From assembly GCA_016715195.1 (NCBI GenBank), contig JADKBB010000009.1, forward strand, positions 1 to 64,000: a stretch of 64,000 nt of DNA. Direction: 5' to 3'. Shown one piece after another: positions 53,968-61,820 of this stretch. This DNA is from Candidatus Villigracilis proximus (GTDB lineage: Bacteria > Chloroflexota > Anaerolineae > Anaerolineales > Villigracilaceae). The notes beneath the pieces were generated by a model. It saw only the letters and a list, made by a program, of their open reading frames with translations. It searched no databases and was not told where the DNA came from. Made by a program: the position numbers and the translations under genes. The number at the start of each line of letters is the position of its first letter. Position 1 is the stretch's first letter.

Positions 53968-54183
53968 ATTGGAGATTAGGAATTAGATGAGATAATTTTA
54001 TGATTTTATTCGCGTAATTCGTTCATTCGAGAAATTCGCGTTAAGATTTTTTCGGCCTTGCAACAGCTATGAACACTGTCTAACTCCCCCGTTCCAAAAA
54101 CCTTTTTTACTGTTAGAATAATCGAGAAAGCCCAAACGGGCTTTTTCACTGCAAGTTTACAACGCAAGGATACAGACTCGTAC
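53968..54183. repeat. ATTCGCG word repeats in the gap before the sulfotransferase
   Basis: ATTCGCGTAATTCGTTCATT and then GAGAAATTCGCGTT repeat short words (about 54008-54042). GAGATTAGGAATTAG words follow the preceding stop codon. No gene was seen in this 216-base gap. Confidence 0.45.
54127..54146. terminator. short hairpin
   Basis: AAAGCCC and GGGCTTT arms with a four-base loop and T-rich flank. Modest strength. Confidence 0.5.
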
Positions 54184-55371
54184 ATGAAATATAACTTTAG
54201 CCTCTTCTGGCGCACCCTCTATCGTTCCTTCTTCGACTCAAAAAACACCACAGCCCGCCTCACACGAAAACGCTTTATCTTCCTTGCGCTCTTCAGCATC
54301 GTTTGGCCCTTCGGCATGCTCGTCCACTGGTTTTGTTTCTGGCTGGATGACATTCTCTTCCCCGCTTACAAAAATCATCCCATCGAAAAGCCGTTATTCA
54401 TCCTCGGCAACCTGCGCAGCGGATCAACATTTCTGCACCGCCTGCTTTCGCGCGATTCGCAAACCTTCACCAGCCTGACCACATGGGATATCTACCTTAC
54501 TCCCTCGGTCACACAAAAGAAGATCACCCAATTCTTTGCGCGGCTGGACACAAAATATTTCAACAACACATTTCATCGTCTGCTGCACAAATTTGACGAT
54601 GCAACGCTCGGCAAATTAAAGATACATCCGATCTCCTTCTTCCAACCCGAAGAAGATGAAAATATTCATTTACTTATTTGGGATGGCTACTTCGTCACCT
54701 TCCTCTTCCCCTTCATGGACGAAATGCCCAATTACCAGCATTTCGACGAAGCGCTCAGTCCCGAACACAAACGCCGCATCATGACCTTTTACAAGTCCAT
54801 GCTGCAACGTCACATGTATGCCACAGGGAAAAAATATTACGTGGCGAAGAATCCAGCTTTCAGCGCGAAGATCGAAACGCTGACTGAATTCTTCCCCGAT
54901 GCGCGCATCATCTACCTCGCCCGCAATCCGCTCGATATGCTGCCCTCCACCGTTTCATGGATCAACTACGCACGCCGCGTTTTCACCGATCCCGTGGATG
55001 GATATCATTACACAGACGAGATCGTAGACATGACCAAACACTGGTACAGTCACCCGCTTAATTATCTGGACGCGCATCCTTCGCCCCGACACCTGATCCT
55101 GAAATACGATGACCTGATCCAACGCCCGGAAGCGGTCATCCGCGGGTTCTATGAACAGTTTGGATATCCCGACAAACCCGGCCTGCCCATCATCATTGAC
55201 CAGGCCGTCAAAGAGACTCTCACCTTCAACAGTGACCACACCTACTCCTACGAAGAAATGGGATTTACCCGTCAGCAGATCGTAGAAATGTACCCTGACG
55301 TTTTCAAACGTTTCAATTTTGAAACCCGCGAAGACGAAGTAAATCAAAGAGTGCAAGTCGAATACAAATAA
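54184..55371 (+). CDS. sulfotransferase-family protein
   Basis: 395 residues with a PAPS-binding 5'-phosphosulfate loop FILGNLRSGSTFLHRLL and a 3'-phosphate motif in RIIYLARNPLDMLPSTVSW. An N-terminal hydrophobic segment (about 30-55) suggests membrane association. It transfers sulfate from PAPS to a hydroxyl acceptor, possibly a lipid or sugar. It ends at a bidirectional terminator. Confidence 0.82.
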   Translation: MKYNFSLFWRTLYRSFFDSKNTTARLTRKRFIFLALFSIVWPFGMLVHWFCFWLDDILFPAYKNHPIEKPLFILGNLRSGSTFLHRLLSRDSQTFTSLTTWDIYLTPSVTQKKITQFFARLDTKYFNNTFHRLLHKFDDATLGKLKIHPISFFQPEEDENIHLLIWDGYFVTFLFPFMDEMPNYQHFDEALSPEHKRRIMTFYKSMLQRHMYATGKKYYVAKNPAFSAKIETLTEFFPDARIIYLARNPLDMLPSTVSWINYARRVFTDPVDGYHYTDEIVDMTKHWYSHPLNYLDAHPSPRHLILKYDDLIQRPEAVIRGFYEQFGYPDKPGLPIIIDQAVKETLTFNSDHTYSYEEMGFTRQQIVEMYPDVFKRFNFETREDEVNQRVQVEYK

Positions 55372-55414
55372 TAGATAGTATTGGAAATCGTGTTTCTTCG
55401 TAAACTTAGCATCA

Positions 55415-55442
55415 AAAAAGAGCGCCGCACGGCGCTCTTTTT
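55415..55442. terminator. bidirectional terminator
   Basis: Twelve-base arms AAAAAGAGCGCC / GGCGCTCTTTTT between the convergent sulfotransferase and lgt genes. Confidence 0.9.
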
Positions 55443-55454
55443 AATTTCACTGCA

Positions 55455-56498
55455 CTATTCGCTACTCTTACGTTTTGCTGTAGGTTTCTTTGCCGCAGTC
55501 TTCTTCTTTACAGGAGTTTTCTTCTTTACTGGCGCCGGAATTTCTTCTTCATCCTCTTCTTCATCATCATAGGTAGACACATCTTCAGCCATCGCTGACT
55601 TCACACGCGTACTACTGCGTACCTTCTTCTCAACAGGTTTGATCTGATAATCCTCTTCCCAATTTTGCGCAAATGCAAGCTGCAATTTTCCAAAACGCAC
55701 CAGCAGCATCACCACGCCAGCCACTGCCATTAAAAGTGAAACAAACATCGAATAAGTAACAAACGTATCACCGATCAATGGCTGATCAGGACGGAAGAAT
55801 TCGATAAACGCACGCGCCAAACCTGCAAAGATCAACCAAATCGAAAAGATCGCACCCGGCTTCATCCGTTCCACATATTGACGGGAAAGCCAAAGCAGCA
55901 ATAACGCCAAAAGAATATTCAAGATCATCTCATAGGCAAATGTCGGGTGGAAGCGGGTTGTCTCAACCGGAAACAAACTCAAATTTGCATATTGCGCAAG
56001 GCGATGCCCTGCATCAATTGGGATTCCCCACGGCAAATTCGTTGGCTGACCATACAGTTCCTGATTAATATAGTTCGCGGGGCGGGCCAAAGCCTGCCCA
56101 ATAAACACTGCGGGAGCAATAGAATCAAGAAAAAGCCAGAAATCCATCTTATTATTTTTCAGGAAAAAATATAAAGCCGCCGCGCCAAAAAGCAAACCGC
56201 CAAAGAAATGCAAACCGCCTTCCGGGATATTAAAAATTCTGGAAGGAGTGTCCGTATAATACGTACTGCCGCCGAGGATATTATTCATCACATACCACAA
56301 ACGCGCGCCAAAAATACCAGCGGGCAAGACCCATACCATTGCATCCCAGATCGCTTCACCATTCTCGCCGCGCCTGCGAATCTCCCGCTCCGCCAGCCAT
56401 GCACCTGCCACCGCGCCAAGCATCACCAATACGCCATACCAGCGTAAAATAATATCAACACCAAATAGCTTAAATTGAAAAATTATGGGATCAATCAT
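55455..56498 (-). CDS. lgt: prolipoprotein diacylglyceryl transferase with basic tail
   Basis: 347 residues, membrane enzyme that attaches diacylglycerol to lipobox cysteines of prolipoproteins. Seven helices, the signature region RPANYINQELYG and the HPTFAYE segment are present. Typical Lgt is about 280 residues; here an acidic block (DDEEEDEEE) and a Lys-rich tail (PVKKKTPVKKKTAAKKPTAK) are added after residue 290. It serves the many lipobox proteins in this window. Confidence 0.9.
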   Translation of the reverse strand: MIDPIIFQFKLFGVDIILRWYGVLVMLGAVAGAWLAEREIRRRGENGEAIWDAMVWVLPAGIFGARLWYVMNNILGGSTYYTDTPSRIFNIPEGGLHFFGGLLFGAAALYFFLKNNKMDFWLFLDSIAPAVFIGQALARPANYINQELYGQPTNLPWGIPIDAGHRLAQYANLSLFPVETTRFHPTFAYEMILNILLALLLLWLSRQYVERMKPGAIFSIWLIFAGLARAFIEFFRPDQPLIGDTFVTYSMFVSLLMAVAGVVMLLVRFGKLQLAFAQNWEEDYQIKPVEKKVRSSTRVKSAMAEDVSTYDDEEEDEEEIPAPVKKKTPVKKKTAAKKPTAKRKSSE

Positions 56499-56724
56499 GT
56501 ATTACCTCTGAGTTTAAGTTTTGTGGATTATATCATCCAAAAATAGCAAAAAAAAAGCCTAAAAAAACCCCATATCCAAAAAAAATGTGATATAAAACGC
56601 CGAATAAATAAGACAACTTGTATAATAAATATTACACGGCTCCCACAAAAGAAAAGACATTTGTCATATTGCAACATGCTTAATGCCACATCAAAAAACG
56701 CCCGAAATCCATACAATAACCGTA

Positions 56725-56752
56725 AACATTGACAGTTTTACTCAACATTGAC
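56725..56752. promoter_or_regulatory. two AACATTGAC boxes upstream of Rrf2/NsrR-like gene
   Basis: AACATTGAC occurs at 56725-56733 and 56744-56752, 19 bases apart, just before the regulator ATG at 56764. A candidate autoregulatory pair of half-sites. The wider 265-base gap is A/T-rich and shows no gene. Confidence 0.35.
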
Positions 56753-56763
56753 GGGATAAAATC

Positions 56764-57267
56764 ATGCTTCGCATAAACCGACAAACTGACTACGCCGTTC
56801 GAGTCATCCTTGCCCTCTCAAAAAAGGCAAAAAATAAACGCGTCCCCACATCTGAGGTCGGCCACGAAATGCTCATTCCCCCTTCACTGCTCCAGCGTAT
56901 TGTCGCTGATCTGGCAAACGGCGGTTTCATTCACACGCAAGCCGGGCGCGATGGGGGCATTTCCCTCGCGCATGACCCGAAAGACATCAACCTGCTTGAA
57001 GTTGTGGAATTTTTTGAGGGAGAAATTTACCTTTCCGATTGCATCCTCAAACCCGGCGAATGTCCCTTTGAAAGAAAATGCCCGGTTCATTGTCAATGGG
57101 TGCGGCTTAAAAACTTGCTGCGCAATGAAATGGCAGCCATCACATTTCAACAACTTGTGGAAGAAGGCAGCTTGATAGAATCCAACCTGACGGGAAACGC
57201 ATCAAACGCCCTGTCTCCTGTTTCTGTTACGAATGGCATTTTACTTCCCGTGGACATGCCTGCATGA
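56764..57267 (+). CDS. Rrf2-family regulator with Fe-S cysteines
   Basis: 167 residues: Rrf2 winged helix (HEMLIPPSLLQRIVADLANGGFI, wing GRDGGISLAHDP) and a cysteine cluster CILKPGECPFERKCPVHC that would hold an Fe-S cluster as in IscR and NsrR. It probably senses NO, oxygen or Fe-S status and controls the respiratory genes after it. Its TGA overlaps the next ATG (ATGA). Confidence 0.88.
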   Translation: MLRINRQTDYAVRVILALSKKAKNKRVPTSEVGHEMLIPPSLLQRIVADLANGGFIHTQAGRDGGISLAHDPKDINLLEVVEFFEGEIYLSDCILKPGECPFERKCPVHCQWVRLKNLLRNEMAAITFQQLVEEGSLIESNLTGNASNALSPVSVTNGILLPVDMPA

Positions 57268-57938
57268 ATAAATATCTGCTCAATGGCATGTACGGAGTGC
57301 TGGCATTTATCGTGGTATCTGCCTTCGCCTTCAAGATATTTCAGCCGATCCAGGTTTTACCGCGTATGCAGCTCTCTCCGGCCTTTAGCCTCACCGACCA
57401 AAGCAACGAACGCCTCACCAGCGAAGACCTGCGCGGAGAGTTTGTGCTTTACACCTTTACATACACCAACTGTCCTGCCCCCTGCTACAACATCAACGAA
57501 ACCATGCAGGATATACAATCCCGTTTAAATGAAGTGCAACTTGATGGGATTGAAGTACGCTTTGTCACCATCTCCATTGACCCGGAACGTGACACCCCGG
57601 AAGTGATGAATGCATACGCTCAATCCATTAATGCAGATCTAACCCAATGGCAATTTGGCACCACCACAAACAAAGCCCTGCTAAAAACAATCATCGGCTC
57701 GGGCTTTGAAACTTATTATGAAGATAAAGGTGAAGGCAACTTTGCATTTGACCCCGCCTTTGTCCTTGTAGACGGTTGGGGTATCGTCCGCGCTGAATAT
57801 CGTTATCAAACCGAAGTCTCCAACGCCGACCGTATTCTCCGTCACCTTGGCGTGCTGGCAGAAGAAGTGCGTAACAGTGTAGGCTCTACAAAACTGGCAT
57901 ACGAAGCAGCACATTTATTTTTGTGCTATGCGCCATAA
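57264..57938 (+). CDS. SCO1/SenC-like protein lacking the copper His
   Basis: 224 residues: N-terminal membrane anchor (about 8-27) and a thioredoxin fold with the copper-binding CPAPC (C70 and C74). The conserved distal His of SCO proteins is replaced by Phe in NFAFDPAFVLVD. It may act as a thiol reductant for the CuA site rather than a copper donor. Four-base overlap with the regulator gene. Confidence 0.82.
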   Translation: MNKYLLNGMYGVLAFIVVSAFAFKIFQPIQVLPRMQLSPAFSLTDQSNERLTSEDLRGEFVLYTFTYTNCPAPCYNINETMQDIQSRLNEVQLDGIEVRFVTISIDPERDTPEVMNAYAQSINADLTQWQFGTTTNKALLKTIIGSGFETYYEDKGEGNFAFDPAFVLVDGWGIVRAEYRYQTEVSNADRILRHLGVLAEEVRNSVGSTKLAYEAAHLFLCYAP

Positions 57939-57959
57939 ACTCAAGGAACTCTATCATCG

Positions 57960-58550
57960 ATGAAATTAAAAATTGCGCTTGCCATTGGTGTTATTTTTGC
58001 GGGTCTCGCCGCAGGACTTTATTTTTTCGTCCGCACACCTTCCATGGAACGGTGATCCAATCACCTGAACCCTCCTTTGACTTCACACTCACCAGCGCCA
58101 ATGGTGATGTTTCGTTAAGTGACTATCGCGGGAAACTTGTCCTCGTTTATTTTGGATATACCTTTTGCCCTGATGTTTGCCCCGCCACGCTGGCAAATGT
58201 TGGTCAGGCATTGCGCAGCATGAGCGAAAGTCAGGCGGATGATGTACAACTCATTATGGTCTCGCTTGATCCCGGGCGGGATACCCCCGAGAAACTAGCT
58301 GAATATGTCGGTCACTTTTATCCCTCCTTTGTTGGTATTACCGGTTCACAGGAGACGATCGAGCAAGTGGCATCACTTTACGGAATTTTTTACGAGAAAG
58401 CGCGATGGATCAGATAACACAGGCTATCTGATCAACCATACCGCTACATTACTGGTAATTGACCGTGAAGGTTATTTGAAGTTGGTATTTCCATTCGGTG
58501 TGACCGTGCCCGAGATCACCGATGATCTGAAGTACATGCTAAGGCAATAG
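57960..58550 (+). pseudogene. SCO1/SenC copper chaperone, two frameshifts
   Basis: Repaired, about 196 residues: membrane anchor (about 5-25), FHGTVIQSPEPSFDFTL, CPDVC (copper Cys pair) and the His in LINHTATLLVID. The first break, near 58041, needs one extra T (the TT run in ACACCTTCC); the second, near 58400 (GCGCGAT), needs one base removed. Both fit sequencing error. It would load copper into the CuA site of the oxidase encoded downstream. Confidence 0.82.
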
Positions 58551-58659
58551 GAGGTGGAACTGTAACAGCGTAACGAATTTACATTTCCCCCTCCGCAATT
58601 TGCGGCGCCGTATGAAGCGGCAAGTCCTACATCCATCAATTTTATTAGGAGAATGAAAC

Positions 58660-58797
58660 ATGGCGAAAAAAGATAAAGAAGATGATGAGTTTCGCCCAAC
58701 TGGCACAATCGCGATATTAGCGATCTTTGTCATTACACTCATCGCAATCTGGACAACGATCTACATGATCCTTGTCGGCCGGGGAGGCACACTATGA
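58660..58797 (+). CDS. ba3-type oxidase subunit IIa
   Basis: 45 residues, a single-helix protein: polar start MAKKDKEDDEFRPTG and helix TIAILAIFVITLIAIWTTIY. It resembles the 34-residue subunit IIa of Thermus ba3 oxidase (KPKGALAVILVLTLTILVFW in outline). AGGAGAATGAAAC lies upstream. Its stop overlaps the subunit II ATG (ATGA). Below usual length cut-offs and easy to overlook. Confidence 0.78.
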   Translation: MAKKDKEDDEFRPTGTIAILAIFVITLIAIWTTIYMILVGRGGTL

Positions 58798-59294
58798 GCA
58801 CCAAACAAATGCATATTGACCCTTACGAGCGCAACTGGATGATCTTCAGCGCCATCCTGCTTGTATTATTTGCAACTGCCGTCAGCGTGGCTGCATTTGG
58901 TATGGGAATTCAAGTCCCCGCGCCTGAAACACGCGTAGATCCCCGCACTGTGGCGGTTGACCCCAATAGCCCATGGTCAAACCCCGGTTTGCGCGAGATC
59001 GAACCCGGCAAGTACGATGCCTATATCTTGGCTCATGCGATTCCGAACTGGGAATACCTGCCCAAGGAAATCACAGTCCCTGCGGGTTCCAGCGTATCCT
59101 TCTATGTGACTTCAGGCGATGTACAGCATGGCTTCAAGATTCAGGATACAAATGCGAACTTCATGGTGATCCCTGGTCAAGTCTCCAAGTTGACCGTCAA
59201 GTTTGACGAGCCCGGCACGTACAACTTCATTTGTACTGAATATTGCGGCAGCGGACACGCCATCATGTACGGCGCGGTCATTGTTACACCCTAG
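58794..59294 (+). CDS. ba3-type cytochrome c oxidase subunit II (CuA)
   Basis: 166 residues: one N-terminal helix (about 16-36) and a cupredoxin domain. CuA ligands are H112, C147, E149, C151, H155 and M158 (CTEYCGSGHAIM). It accepts electrons from cytochrome c. Its ATG overlaps the subunit IIa stop, and subunit I follows 18 bases after its own stop. Length fits ba3-type subunit II. Confidence 0.92.
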   Translation: MSTKQMHIDPYERNWMIFSAILLVLFATAVSVAAFGMGIQVPAPETRVDPRTVAVDPNSPWSNPGLREIEPGKYDAYILAHAIPNWEYLPKEITVPAGSSVSFYVTSGDVQHGFKIQDTNANFMVIPGQVSKLTVKFDEPGTYNFICTEYCGSGHAIMYGAVIVTP

Positions 59295-59312
59295 GCTGCA
59301 AAGAGAGACATC

Positions 59313-60962
59313 ATGAAACAATATCAATTATCCACTGGCGAAAAGAAATTCATTGGCTCACACCTTTTGGTGGCCATCCTTGCGCTTGCGGTCGGCAGTT
59401 TGTTTGGCCCTCTGCAAGCCTTTGAACACGCGGGCTGGGATTTTTACCCCTACCTCAAGCCCTTCATTAAATCCTATTATCAAGGCCTCACCGTTCATGG
59501 CGTTTTGAATGCTCTGGTTTGGACAACCTTCTTCATCATGGGTTTCCTAACCTTCAACGTGATGTTCGGTTTAAAGCGCCCGCTAAAAAATATGACCTTG
59601 AACAAGGTTGGCTTTTGGCTGATGGTTGTCGGCGTAGTCGCTGCCGCAATTCCGATCCTTGCCAACCAGGCCACTGTGCTCTTCACTTTCTATCCTCCAC
59701 TCAAGGCGAACTGGGCTTTCTATCTCGGTCTGACCCTCGTGGTCGTTGGCAGTTGGGTGGAAGGCTGGGGTCTGTTCATGACCTATATTGCATGGCGCAA
59801 AGAGAATCCCAACGAACGTACTCCGTTCATTGCGTTTGCCAGCATCATCACTGCTTTGCTTTGGCAAATTTGTACTCTCGGTATTGCCACTGAAATCCTC
59901 ACCATGCTTTTGCCGTGGTCATTGGGCTTGATCGAAAATGTTGACCCACAATTAGCTCGTACCTATTTCTGGTTCACCGGTCATCCCCTTGTGTATTTCT
60001 GGCTTCTGCCCGCATACATTTCATGGTACGCCATGCTTCCCGAGCAGGCTGGCAAAGGCAAGATGTTCAGTGATTCACTTGCGCGCCTTTCCTTCTGGAT
60101 CTTCCTCGTTCTCTCCACACCGCTTGGTTTCCATCACCAGTATGTGGATCCCGGCATTCCCCCAGCCTGGAAGTTCCTGCACTCGATGCTCACCTTTGGT
60201 GTATTCTTCCCATCCATGATGACCGCCTTCACTGTCGTTGCATCCCTCGAACATGCGGGACGTAAAAACGGCGGCAAGGGCGCACTCGCCTGGATCGGCA
60301 AGTTGAACTGGAGCGATCCCTCCGTGGCGGCCCAGCTTCTCGCCGGCATCCTCTTCTTCTTCGGCGGTATCGGTGGTTTGGCAAATGCTTCCTACAATGT
60401 CAACCTTGTTTTGCATAATACTGCCTTCATTCCCGGTCACTTCCACCTCACTGTGGCTACCGGCGTGACATTAAGCTTCATGGGTATTTCCTACTGGCTC
60501 CTGCCATATCTTACCGGCAAGAAACTTTGGAACCCCAAGGTTGCTGTTGCTCAAGCCTGGACATGGTTCGTGGGTATGATCATCTTCTCCAATTCCATGC
60601 ACGTCCTGGGCTTGCTCGGCGCTCCACGCCGCGTACCTTTGGGTTTGGCTCCCTATGTTCCTGCTGAATGGAACAGCCGCCTCTTCCAGGTTGGCGTAGG
60701 TGGTGCCATTCTCTTCCTCAGCGGCGCTCTCTACCTCACAGTCATGCTCATGACCGCCCTGAATAAGGAAAAAGTTGCAGAAGAAGTAACGGTACCCATT
60801 GCCGAATCCATGCAAGACCTCTCCCACACCCCCGAATGGCTTGACCGTTGGGCTCCATGGGTTTATGGCACACTCGCATTGATTGTTATTGTGTATGGAC
60901 CACAGCTCTTCGATATGATTAAAAACATCGCCCTCACCTCCCCAGGCTTCCGAGTCTGGTAA
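59313..60962 (+). CDS. ba3-type cytochrome c oxidase subunit I
   Basis: 549 residues, B-family haem-copper oxidase. Haem and CuB ligands: H62 (TVHGVLNALVW), H224 with the cross-linking Tyr 228 (GHPLVYFW), the HH pair at 274-275 (GFHHQYVDP), and H376 and H378 in IPGHFHLTV. It reduces oxygen to water and pumps protons by the K-channel type. Gene order IIa-II-I matches ba3 loci. A hairpin follows the stop. Confidence 0.93.
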   Translation: MKQYQLSTGEKKFIGSHLLVAILALAVGSLFGPLQAFEHAGWDFYPYLKPFIKSYYQGLTVHGVLNALVWTTFFIMGFLTFNVMFGLKRPLKNMTLNKVGFWLMVVGVVAAAIPILANQATVLFTFYPPLKANWAFYLGLTLVVVGSWVEGWGLFMTYIAWRKENPNERTPFIAFASIITALLWQICTLGIATEILTMLLPWSLGLIENVDPQLARTYFWFTGHPLVYFWLLPAYISWYAMLPEQAGKGKMFSDSLARLSFWIFLVLSTPLGFHHQYVDPGIPPAWKFLHSMLTFGVFFPSMMTAFTVVASLEHAGRKNGGKGALAWIGKLNWSDPSVAAQLLAGILFFFGGIGGLANASYNVNLVLHNTAFIPGHFHLTVATGVTLSFMGISYWLLPYLTGKKLWNPKVAVAQAWTWFVGMIIFSNSMHVLGLLGAPRRVPLGLAPYVPAEWNSRLFQVGVGGAILFLSGALYLTVMLMTALNKEKVAEEVTVPIAESMQDLSHTPEWLDRWAPWVYGTLALIVIVYGPQLFDMIKNIALTSPGFRVW

Positions 60963-60978
60963 TCGAATTCAACTCAAC

Positions 60979-61009
60979 GTTCTCCCCGCAAGTACATTGC
61001 GGGGAGAAC
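60979..61009. terminator. hairpin after oxidase subunit I
   Basis: Thirteen-base perfect arms GTTCTCCCCGCAA / TTGCGGGGAGAAC with a five-base loop but a weak T tail; partial read-through to the cytochrome b genes is possible. Confidence 0.7.
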
Positions 61010-61088
61010 TATTTCGCAGCCTTTATTAATTGCCCTTATTTTTATTTATTACCTTTCACGCGAAATTACCCGTCTCCACCCGAATCAC

Positions 61089-61814
61089 ATGACATCATCC
61101 CCTGAAAAAAAACAACTGATAGACTCCCTCTCTGAACGCAACCCCAGCGTAGACTGGAAAACACGCCTCGATTCCCCAAGCCGACGCCTGCTTAATTTCT
61201 TCGAGAGCATTTCCCTCCGTTTTGAAGCGCCCGTCAACTGGCTTATCCACGACCCGCGTTTTAATCCACTCTATCACACAGGCACGATCACCATCTTTCT
61301 ACTGGTGGTCATCTTGTTGACAGGTGTCTACCTGACCATGTTCTACCCGTTCGGATTCACAGCCTCCTACCACGCAGTATCTGAGATCGAAGCCAATTTC
61401 ACAGGGCGCATCATCCGCGCCATGCATCGCTATGCCTCTGATGCCGCAGTCATTTTTGCGCTCCTGCATGGCTGGCGCACCTTCTTTCAAGATCGCTTCC
61501 GCGGACCACGCTGGCTGGCCTGGGTTACCGGTGTTGGCATGGCATTTGTAGTCTGGATCATTGGCATCACAGGCTATTGGTTGATCTGGGATAATCGCGC
61601 ACAAATTCTAAACCAAAGCCTCTTTAATATCCTCGGCAACTTCAAAGGCGGCCAGGCCTTTATCGTAGACTATCTTGTCGGTGAAGCCGCAGGCACAGGC
61701 TGGGTCTTCATGATGATCGTCATCCTGCTGCATCTTGGCCTTTCTGCGCTGACAGCCTTCTTCCTATGGACGCATCTCAAACGCATGAGCCGCGCAAAAT
61801 GGCTGCCGCCTTAA
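61089..61814 (+). CDS. cytochrome b, N-terminal half
   Basis: 241 residues with four membrane helices. Bis-His haem pairs: H113 and H127 (AMHRYASDAAVIFALLH), H215 and H229 (LLHLGLSALTAFFLWTH), both H-x13-H as in bc1 complexes. It holds the two b haems of a quinol oxidase core. The C-terminal half (subunit IV) is not here; the next gene, six bases on, may supply it. There is no strong ribosome site. Confidence 0.88.
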   Translation: MTSSPEKKQLIDSLSERNPSVDWKTRLDSPSRRLLNFFESISLRFEAPVNWLIHDPRFNPLYHTGTITIFLLVVILLTGVYLTMFYPFGFTASYHAVSEIEANFTGRIIRAMHRYASDAAVIFALLHGWRTFFQDRFRGPRWLAWVTGVGMAFVVWIIGITGYWLIWDNRAQILNQSLFNILGNFKGGQAFIVDYLVGEAAGTGWVFMMIVILLHLGLSALTAFFLWTHLKRMSRAKWLPP

Positions 61815-61820
61815 TACTGG

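Noticed and set aside
58551..58659. A coding region between SCO 2 and subunit IIa
   Set aside because: Stops in all frames; only a short CCGCAAATTGCGG-like palindrome was seen.
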